Origin: Blastococcus sp. CT_GayMR19
GTDB taxonomy: Bacteria; Actinomycetota; Actinomycetes; Mycobacteriales; Geodermatophilaceae
Direction: 5' to 3'
Length of the DNA: 64,000 nt
Assembly: GCF_004570385.1 (NCBI RefSeq)
Contig: NZ_SPQL01000002.1
Location: 310,001 to 374,000, forward strand
The position numbers and the translations under genes are program-made. Below the pieces are notes generated by a model that was not told the DNA's origin, searched no databases, and worked only from the letters and a program-made list of their open reading frames with translations. This document shows positions 52,942 to 61,431 of this stretch, in pieces. Within the stretch, counting starts at the first letter, position 1; each line of letters opens with the position of its first letter.

Positions 52942-53840
52942 GCCGACACCGCCCGGAACTCGACCTCGTCCTCGGTCAGCGCGAGGTAGGCCTCCTCCAG
53001 TGACTCGTTCACCTGGGTGAGCTCGTGCACGCGCAGGCCGGAGAGGAACGCCACGTCGCCGACCTCGACGACGTCCAGGCCCTCGACCCAGAGCGCGCCA
53101 TCGGTCAGGACGTCGATGCGGGCGCCGGCCCGCTCGAGCGCCCGTGCCAGCAACGAGGCCATGGGGCTGCGCACCCGGACGGCGGAGTGCTGCCCCAGCA
53201 GGTCGGCCATCGGCAGGTCGGCGAGCAGGCGGCCGTGGCCCAGCACGACGAGGTGGTCGGCGGTCTCCTCCATCTCGCTCATCAGGTGGCTGGAGACCAG
53301 GACGGTGCGCCCCTCGTCGGCGAGGTCGCGCAGCAGCTCCCGGACCCACCGGATGCCCTCGGGGTCCAGGCCGTTCACCGGCTCGTCCAGCACGAGGACG
53401 TCGGGGTCGCCGAGCAGGGCCCCCGCGACGCCGAGGCGCTGGCCCATGCCGAGGGAGAAACCGCGGACGCGCTCGTGGGCGACACTGTCGATGCCGACCA
53501 GCTCGATCACCTCGTCCACCCGCTCGCGGGGAAGATCGTTGCTCTGCGCGAGGGCGAGCAGGTGTGCGTACGCCGTCCGGCCGGGGTGCCGGGCCCGGGG
53601 GTCGATCAGTGCCCCCACCCGCTGCATCGGCCGGGAGAGTTCCCGGTACGGCCGGCCGAGGACCATCACCCGTCCGGCCGTGGGCCGGGTGAGACCGAGG
53701 ATGCAGCGCATCGTCGTCGTCTTGCCCGAGCCGTTGGGGCCGAGGAATCCGGTGACGCGGCCCGGCTCGATGGTCACGGTGAGATCGTCGACGGCGACGC
53801 GCGCGCCGTACTGCTTGGTCAGGCCGTCGATCTCGATCAC
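52938..53840 (-). CDS. ABC transporter ATP-binding protein
   Basis: A 300-residue ATPase with Walker [21 protein letters not shown], signature GFSLGMGQRLGVAGALL, Walker B VLVLDEPVNGLDPEGIRWV and switch SSHLMSEMEETAD, typical of ABC-2 exporters of the bacitracin/NatA group. GTG start. Divergent from katE, whose promoter lies in the 134-bp gap. Confidence 0.9.
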   Translation of the reverse strand: MIEIDGLTKQYGARVAVDDLTVTIEPGRVTGFLGPNGSGKTTTMRCILGLTRPTAGRVMVLGRPYRELSRPMQRVGALIDPRARHPGRTAYAHLLALAQSNDLPRERVDEVIELVGIDSVAHERVRGFSLGMGQRLGVAGALLGDPDVLVLDEPVNGLDPEGIRWVRELLRDLADEGRTVLVSSHLMSEMEETADHLVVLGHGRLLADLPMADLLGQHSAVRVRSPMASLLARALERAGARIDVLTDGALWVEGLDVVEVGDVAFLSGLRVHELTQVNESLEEAYLALTEDEVEFRAVSA

Positions 53841-53938
53841 GTGTCCAGCATGGCCAGGGCCGCGGCGCCGCCGGAGGAGGCGCGCCCCGCCGCCGCCCCG
53901 CCCGCCCCACCGTTCACTCGGCTCGATCCCCGTACGCG

Positions 53939-53965
53939 GTTTCGCCCTCGGCGAGGCGCGGGTAG
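53939..53965 (+). promoter_or_regulatory. sigma-B-like leaderless promoter of katE
   Basis: GTTTCG (53939-53944), 15-nt spacer, GGGTAG (53960-53965). The -10 ends nine nt before the catalase ATG, so the transcript would start at or near that ATG; no ribosome-binding site precedes it. A general-stress sigma factor would fit a catalase. Confidence 0.6.
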
Positions 53966-53974
53966 CGGCGTCGC

Positions 53975-56095
53975 ATGCCTCCCGCGCGCCGACCCGACCA
54001 GTTTGCCCCGACGACCGTCAGCCCGACCGGAGTTCTCCACGAGGGCCCGAAGGGCGGCCGTGACCCACGGGCTCAGGCCGGCGACACGCTGACCTCGCCG
54101 AACGGCGTGCGCATCCCGGACAGCGACCACTCGCTGAAGGCGGGCCCGCGGGGCCCGGTCCTCCTCGCCGACGACTTCCACCTGCGCGAGAAGATCATGC
54201 ACTTCGACCACGAGCGGATCCCGGAGCGCGTGGTGCACGCCCGCGGCGCCGGAGCGCACGGGGTCTTCACGGCCAACGGCGCCGCCGCGACCGTGACCCG
54301 CGCCGCCGTGCTGGCGGAGAAGGGCCTGGAGACGAAGGTCTTCGTGCGGTTCTCCACCGTGCTGGGCTCGCGCGGCTCGGCCGACACGGTGCGCGACACC
54401 CGCGGGTTCGCGACGAAGTTCTACACGAAGGAAGGGACCTGGGACCTCGTCGGCAACAACATCCCGGTCTTCTTCATCCAGGACGCGATCAAGTTCCCCG
54501 ACGTCATCCACGCGGGCAAGCCGCACCCCGACCGGGAGATCCCCCAGGCCCAGTCGGCGCACGACACCTTCTGGGACTTCGTCACCCTCCACACCGAGGC
54601 GACCCACCACACGATCTGGAACATGAGCGACCGGGGCATCCCGCGCAGCTACCGGATGATGGAGGGCTTCGGCGTCCACACGTTCCGGCTGGTGAACGCC
54701 CAGCGGGAGACGGCGCTGGTGAAGTTCCACTGGAAGCCGCGGCTCGGCGTGCACTCGCTGACCTGGGAGGAGGCGCAGATCGCCGCGGGCGTGGACCCCG
54801 ACTTCCACCGCCGGGACCTCTACGACGCCATCGAGAACGGCGCCTTCCCCGAGTGGGACCTCGGCATCCAGGTCTTCCCCGACACCCCGGACGAGACCTT
54901 CGAGGGCATCGACCTGCTCGATCCCACCAAGATCGTCCCGGAGGAGTTCGCGCCGGTGCAGGTCATCGGGACGCTGGTCCTGAACGGCAACCCGACCAAC
55001 TTCTTCGCCGAGACCGAGCAGGTGGCCTTCCACACCGGGCACCTGGTGCCCGGGATCGAGCCCACCAACGACCCGCTGCTGGCCGGCCGGAACTTCTCCT
55101 ACCTCGACACCCAGCTGACCCGGCTCGGCGGGCCGAACTTCACCCAGATCCCGATCAACCGGCCGCACGCCCCGGTCAACGACAACACCCGCGACGGCTT
55201 CCACCAGCACGCCGTGCACACCGGGCAGGCGCCCTACACGCCGAACAGCGTCGACGACGGCGTCGCGTTCCCGGCGGACTGGGCCGAGGGCGGCTACGTC
55301 AACGTCCCGCGGCACGTGGAGGGGGACGTCGTCCGCGCCGCGCCCGCCTCGTTCGACGACCACTACTCCCAGCCGGCGCTGTTCTACGCGAGCCTGACCA
55401 GCGTCGAGCAGCAGCACGTGATCGACGCGTACACCTTCGAGCTGGGCAAGTGCTACGAGCAGGGCATCAAGGAGCGCGGGCTCACCGTACTGGCCCGGAT
55501 CGACGCGAACCTGTGCGCGCAGGTGGCCGCCGGCCTCGGTCTGCCGGTGCCCAAGAAGATCAAGCCGGAGAAGCCGCGGGTGCAGTCGCCGGCGCTGCGC
55601 CAGATCAAGCCGACGCCGTTCCCGATCGCCGGGCGCATCGTCGGCGTCGTCGCCGGGCCGGGCGCGGACCTCGACGGGATCGCCACGCTGCGCAAGGCCC
55701 TGGAGGCCGAGGGCGCGCTGCTCCGGGTGATCGCCCCGCACGGGGGTCAGCTGAAGAAGGGCCGCCAGGTCGAGATCGTCGAACGGACCTTCGCGACCGG
55801 GCGGTCGATCGAGTTCGACGCGATCGTCGTCGCCGACGGCGCACCGAAGGACGGCGACTTCCGCGCGCTGGTCATGCTGCAGGAGGCGTTCCGGCACCTG
55901 AAGGCCGTCGGCGCGTGGGGCGACGGCGTGGAGGTGCTCCGCGCCGCCGGCATCGCCCCGCAGGCGCCCGGCGTGCTCACCGGGAAGAAGGCGAACGCCA
56001 AGCTGGCGGCCGCCACGGTCGCCGCGCTGGGCCTGCATCGGGCCTGGGACCGGATGCCCCTGGTGGCGGCCTCGGCCGTGCCCCCCACGGTCTGA
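53975..56095 (+). CDS. katE: large-subunit heme catalase (HPII/KatE type)
   Basis: A 706-residue clade 2 catalase. The distal histidine is in RIPERVVHARGAGAHGVF, the asparagine in DLVGNNIPVFFIQDAIKFPD, and the proximal heme tyrosine in NFSYLDTQLTRLGGPNF. The C-terminal 150 residues (IVGVVAGPGADLDGIATLRKALEAEGALLRVIAP) form the flavodoxin/DJ-1-like domain present only in large-subunit catalases. It converts hydrogen peroxide to water and oxygen, with a flanking sigma-B-like promoter indicating stress or stationary-phase control. A CCGACC short tandem repeat follows the stop at about 56095-56140. Confidence 0.94.
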   Translation: MPPARRPDQFAPTTVSPTGVLHEGPKGGRDPRAQAGDTLTSPNGVRIPDSDHSLKAGPRGPVLLADDFHLREKIMHFDHERIPERVVHARGAGAHGVFTANGAAATVTRAAVLAEKGLETKVFVRFSTVLGSRGSADTVRDTRGFATKFYTKEGTWDLVGNNIPVFFIQDAIKFPDVIHAGKPHPDREIPQAQSAHDTFWDFVTLHTEATHHTIWNMSDRGIPRSYRMMEGFGVHTFRLVNAQRETALVKFHWKPRLGVHSLTWEEAQIAAGVDPDFHRRDLYDAIENGAFPEWDLGIQVFPDTPDETFEGIDLLDPTKIVPEEFAPVQVIGTLVLNGNPTNFFAETEQVAFHTGHLVPGIEPTNDPLLAGRNFSYLDTQLTRLGGPNFTQIPINRPHAPVNDNTRDGFHQHAVHTGQAPYTPNSVDDGVAFPADWAEGGYVNVPRHVEGDVVRAAPASFDDHYSQPALFYASLTSVEQQHVIDAYTFELGKCYEQGIKERGLTVLARIDANLCAQVAAGLGLPVPKKIKPEKPRVQSPALRQIKPTPFPIAGRIVGVVAGPGADLDGIATLRKALEAEGALLRVIAPHGGQLKKGRQVEIVERTFATGRSIEFDAIVVADGAPKDGDFRALVMLQEAFRHLKAVGAWGDGVEVLRAAGIAPQAPGVLTGKKANAKLAAATVAALGLHRAWDRMPLVAASAVPPTV

Positions 56096-56201
56096 CCGAC
56101 CGCCCGACCGCACCGACCCGACCGACCCGACCGACCCGGCTCGACGCGATCGGCGAGCCGGCGTCGGCGGCCGTGCGTGGCCGCCCCGTCCCCGCGTCAG
56201 C

Positions 56202-56795
56202 TCAGCGTCGCGGGGGCGGCGGCGGCGGGCGGTAGGCCGGCCCCGGGGGAGGCTGCGCGTAGCGGCCGGGTCCCGGTGGGGCCGGCGTGTAGTAGCCGGG
56301 CCCCTGCGGAGGCGGGCCCCGGTGACCGCGGTCCTCGCCGGGCAGGTCTTCGATGAATGGGATCTTGGCGATGTACTGCTGGTAGAGCTTCACCCCGTCG
56401 TCCACCGACAGATTGCCGAACTGGAGCAGGCTCGACAGGCCCTCCAGATCGGCGTTGACCGCCTCTGCGGCGCCCAGCCGGCCGACGTCGTCCTGGGACT
56501 TGCTGAGGTTGGTCAGCACCGCCCCGCCCACCGACACCAGGAGCGCCAGCAGGCAGAGGATCCGCCAGACGTAGGAGTCGCTCTGCAGTGCCAGCAGGTT
56601 CTGGATGTTCTGGGCGAACGGCTCACCGCCCAGCGCCGGCCCCGCGGTGGCGAGCGCGGACACCGAGGTGAGCAGGATGATGAGGTTGGCGCGGCGCCGG
56701 GTGCGCGGCCGGTTCGCCCGCAGGAAGGCCTGAACCGCAGCGCGGCGCATCTCGATTCGCGTGAGCAGGTCGCGGCGAAGCTGGTCGTCGGCCAT
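56202..56795 (-). CDS. hypothetical membrane protein with proline-rich tail
   Basis: A 197-residue protein: a basic, helical cytosolic lead (MADDQLRRDLLTRIEMRRAAV), two transmembrane helices (ANLIILLTSVSALATAGPALG and WRILCLLALLVSVGGAVL) and a C-terminal tail nearly all proline, glycine and tyrosine (PGYYTPAPPGPGRYAQPPPG). No family recognised. ATG 56795 has GGGGGAT upstream; the frame extends to 56900 without such a site. Isolated between katE and sdhC. Confidence 0.7.
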   Translation of the reverse strand: MADDQLRRDLLTRIEMRRAAVQAFLRANRPRTRRRANLIILLTSVSALATAGPALGGEPFAQNIQNLLALQSDSYVWRILCLLALLVSVGGAVLTNLSKSQDDVGRLGAAEAVNADLEGLSSLLQFGNLSVDDGVKLYQQYIAKIPFIEDLPGEDRGHRGPPPQGPGYYTPAPPGPGRYAQPPPGPAYRPPPPPPRR

Positions 56796-57035
56796 CAGCA
56801 GATCCCCCAGGCGTGGGCGTGCACGCTGGCCGAAGCGTAGCGGCGCCGGCAGCCGCAACGGGGGGCTCGCGCCCTGCGAGATGGCTCGGCCGGCGGTCAC
56901 CGCACCCCCTCTCCCACGATCGGCAGACCGCGCCCGAGTCGCGGCAGCGGCGTCGACCGTCCCGTGGCGCAGCGCAGTCCGGTCAGGGTCCGGCCGGCGA
57001 TCTCCACCGCGCTGACCGGGCCGGCCCGACCGCAG

Positions 57036-57051
57036 GTAAGGGCATCCTTAC
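57036..57051 (+). promoter_or_regulatory. operator-like palindrome upstream of sdhCAB
   Basis: GTAAGG-GCAT-CCTTAC is a perfect 6-4-6 inverted repeat 62 bp before sdhC. It resembles half of an iron-regulator (DtxR-type) box but with different spacing, so the factor is unknown. Confidence 0.4.
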
Positions 57052-57100
57052 GAGAGCTGTGTCACCCCGTGTTTACGTGGCCGCAACCCCCGCTGAGATC

Positions 57101-57106
57101 TAGCTT
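57101..57106 (+). promoter_or_regulatory. -10 element of a leaderless sdhC promoter
   Basis: TAGCTT seven nt before the sdhC GTG, with no ribosome-binding site between, suggests leaderless transcription. No convincing -35 at normal distance. Confidence 0.4.
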
Positions 57107-57113
57107 TACCCCT

Positions 57114-57815
57114 GTGGTGACGGTGACGGACTCGGGCCAGCGCAGGACCCCGAAGGCGGCGAAGACCAACTCGGTCTTCAAGAAGGTCGTGATGGCGGTC
57201 AGCGGCATCGTGATGCTGCTGTACCTGGTCGCCCACGTGGTGGGGAACCTCAAGGTCTTCGCCGGCCGGGAGTCGTTCAACTCCTACTCGGAGTGGATCC
57301 GGACGGTCGGCGAGCCCGCCGTCCCCAGCTACACCGTCCTCACTGTCGTCCGCATCGTGCTCATCGTCGCCGTGGTGGCGCACTTCTGGGCCGCGGTCTC
57401 GCTCTGGCGGCAGGCCAAGCGCGCCCGCCCCGACCGGTACGTGACCAAGAAGGCGGTGGCCCAGAGCTACGCCTCGCGGACCATGCGCTGGGGCGGCGTC
57501 ATCGTGCTGCTCTTCATCGTGTGGCACATCCTCGACCTCACCACCGGCACGGTGAACCCCGACGGCGACGCCTCGCCCTACGACCGGCTGGTCGCGAGCT
57601 TCTCCAACCCGTTCAGCACCGCGTTCTACGTCCTCGCCCTGATCCTGCTCGGCATGCACCTGCGGCACGGGATCTGGAGCGCCACGCAGACCCTGGGCCA
57701 GAGCAACAAGCGGCGGGAGCGGACGGTCAACGCCTTCGCGATCGCCTTCTCGACGGTACTGATCGCAGGCTTCCTGCTCGTGCCCTTCAGCGTCCTCTTC
57801 GGGCTCGTGGACTAA
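57114..57815 (+). CDS. sdhC: succinate dehydrogenase cytochrome b subunit
   Basis: A 233-residue membrane anchor with five helices. Histidines for heme axial ligands lie in LYLVAHVVGNLKVF, VVAHFWAAVSLWRQAKRARP, FIVWHILDLTTG and LGMHLRHGIWSATQTLG. This is the single-subunit, five-helix, two-heme type (B-type) of actinobacterial/Bacillus enzymes, so sdhD is absent. It passes electrons from the SdhAB head to menaquinone. GTG 57114 is chosen from the -10 position; a second GTG follows directly. Confidence 0.9.
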   Translation: MVTVTDSGQRRTPKAAKTNSVFKKVVMAVSGIVMLLYLVAHVVGNLKVFAGRESFNSYSEWIRTVGEPAVPSYTVLTVVRIVLIVAVVAHFWAAVSLWRQAKRARPDRYVTKKAVAQSYASRTMRWGGVIVLLFIVWHILDLTTGTVNPDGDASPYDRLVASFSNPFSTAFYVLALILLGMHLRHGIWSATQTLGQSNKRRERTVNAFAIAFSTVLIAGFLLVPFSVLFGLVD

Positions 57816-57833
57816 GGACAGGTATTCACCTCC

Positions 57834-59776
<1,943 letters not shown>

Positions 59777-59780
<4 letters not shown>

Positions 59781-60592
59781 CGATCACCCAGGACGGCTCG
59801 CGGTCGACGGCCGGCGCTGCCTCGGAGCGGCGCGGCATGAACCTGACCCTGCGGATCTGGCGGCAGAAGGACCCGACGGTCAAGGGCAAGATGGTGACCT
59901 ACAAGGTCTCCGACGTCTCCCCCGACATGTCGTTCCTCGAGATGCTCGACGTGCTCAACGAGCGGCTCATCCTCGACGGCGACGACCCGGTCGCCTTCGA
60001 CCACGACTGCCGCGAGGGCATCTGCGGCATGTGCGGCGTCATGATCAACGGGATGGCGCACGGCCCGCAGCAGACCACCACGTGCCAGCTGCACATGCGC
60101 AAGTTCAAGGACGGCGACACGATCGACGTCGAGCCGTGGCGGGCCAGCGCGTTCCCGGTGATCAAGGACCTCGCCGTCGACCGCAGCGCCCTCGACCGGA
60201 TCATCCAGTCCGGCGGCTACATCAGCGTCCCGACCGGGACGGCGCCCGACGCGCACGCGGTACCGGTGCCCAAGAAGGACTCCGACGCCGCCTTCGACGC
60301 GGCCACCTGCATCGGCTGCGGCGCCTGCGTGGCGGCCTGCCCGAACGCGTCGTCGATGCTGTTCACCGCGGCGAAGGTCACCCACCTCGGCCTCATGCCG
60401 CAGGGCCAGCCCGAGCGCAACGACCGCGTGGTCAACATGGTCGCCCAGCAGGACCGCGAGGGCTTCGGCGGCTGCACCAACATCGGTGAGTGCTCCGCCG
60501 CGTGCCCCAAGGGCATCTCGATGGAGAACATCTCGCGGCTCAACCACGACCTGCTCGGTGCGCTCCGGGCCGGAGCGCGACCGAAGAGCTGA
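59777..60592 (+). CDS. sdhB: succinate dehydrogenase iron-sulfur subunit
   Basis: A 271-residue three-cluster subunit. The [2Fe-2S] ligands are in [16 protein letters not shown] and TTTCQLHM; the [4Fe-4S] site is [17 protein letters not shown]; the [3Fe-4S] site is [22 protein letters not shown]. It links SdhA to the membrane heme. GTG 59777 overlaps the sdhA stop, and [19 protein letters not shown] is the normal N-terminal domain. A strong hairpin terminator lies 6 bp after the stop. Confidence 0.94.
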
Positions 60593-60598
60593 GTCGTC

Positions 60599-60638
60599 CA
60601 CGAGAGGACCCGTCCCCGTCGGGGCGGGTCCTCTCGTG
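60599..60638 (+). terminator. sdhCAB terminator hairpin
   Basis: CACGAGAGGACCCG (60599-60612) pairs perfectly over 14 bp with CGGGTCCTCTCGTG (60625-60638); the loop contains a CCCC/GGGG mini-stem. No U-run follows. Confidence 0.85.
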
Positions 60639-60720
60639 CGTCCGGGGCCTGCGACTGTGCAGATGCCGGGCCCGACGGACACCGATCAACCCGAGCACGG
60701 TCGCCGGGTTGGCGGACGTC

Positions 60721-60737
60721 GGTTCAGTATGTGAACC
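60721..60737 (+). promoter_or_regulatory. operator-like palindrome before the thioesterase gene
   Basis: GGTTCA-GTATG-TGAACC is a perfect 6-5-6 inverted repeat ending seven nt before the GTG at 60745. A bound protein would block transcription or translation start. Confidence 0.4.
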
Positions 60738-60744
60738 TAGAGCC

Positions 60745-61308
60745 GTGACCACCGACGCCGCTTCGCCCGCCTCCCCGCCCACGTCGACCGACGCCGCACC
60801 GGATGCCTGGGGTGAGCCCCGGTCCCGGACGGTGACGTGGCACGACCCGCTGCTCACCGCCGCCGGGGCGCTGCAGCGGTCCGGCCTGGAGACGATGCAG
60901 GCGATCCGCGACGGTCTGCTGCCACCGGCCCCCATCGCCATGCTGATGCAGTTCGACATCCGCTCCCTCGAGGAGGGCCGCGTGGAGTTCGGTTGCGTGC
61001 TCGACGAGTCGGTCTACAACCCGATCGGCGTCGTCCACGGTGGGCTCGTCTGCACGCTGCTCGACACGGTCGCCGGGTGCGCGGTGCACACCACGCTCCC
61101 CGCGGGCCTGGCGTACACCTCGATCGAGCTGAAGGTGAGCTACCTGCGGCCCGTGCACGCCTCCAGTGGTCCGCTCACCGCCATCGGCACCGTGGTGAAG
61201 CCGGGACGCCGGGTCGCCTTCGCCGAGGGGACGGTCCTGGACGGCGCCGGGCGCACGGTGGCGACGGCGTCGAGTTCCCTGCTCGTCTTCCCGGTACCGG
61301 CCGCCTGA
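60745..61308 (+). CDS. PaaI family hotdog thioesterase
   Basis: A 187-residue protein with a disordered first 40 residues and a single hotdog domain. The signature is VYNPIGVVHGGLVCTLLDTVAGCAVHTTLP, where the HGG loop binds the thioester, followed by YTSIELKVSYLRPVHASSGPLTAIGTVVKPGRRVAFAEGTV. It probably hydrolyses an aromatic or fatty acyl-CoA. GTG 60745 is the first codon with coding bias; the frame opens further upstream in the sdh terminator. An operator-like palindrome lies just before it. Confidence 0.83.
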   Translation: MTTDAASPASPPTSTDAAPDAWGEPRSRTVTWHDPLLTAAGALQRSGLETMQAIRDGLLPPAPIAMLMQFDIRSLEEGRVEFGCVLDESVYNPIGVVHGGLVCTLLDTVAGCAVHTTLPAGLAYTSIELKVSYLRPVHASSGPLTAIGTVVKPGRRVAFAEGTVLDGAGRTVATASSSLLVFPVPAA

Positions 61309-61431
61309 GCCCGGGAGGCAACCCAGCGAGAACGCGGGCGGACGGCACCTCACCCCGTCGGGGGAGGTCAGCCACGATCCGGTGAACCGATGCCCCCTTC
61401 GGGCCGATGCAGTTCCGGAGGGAGGTGAGTC

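Noticed and set aside
56095-56140. CCGACC tandem repeat after katE
   Set aside because: Short low-complexity repeat, common in high-GC DNA; no sign of function.
57033-57055. DtxR/IdeR iron box upstream of sdhC
   Set aside because: Half-sites are similar, but the spacing is several bases longer than the 19-bp consensus; reported only as an unassigned palindrome.
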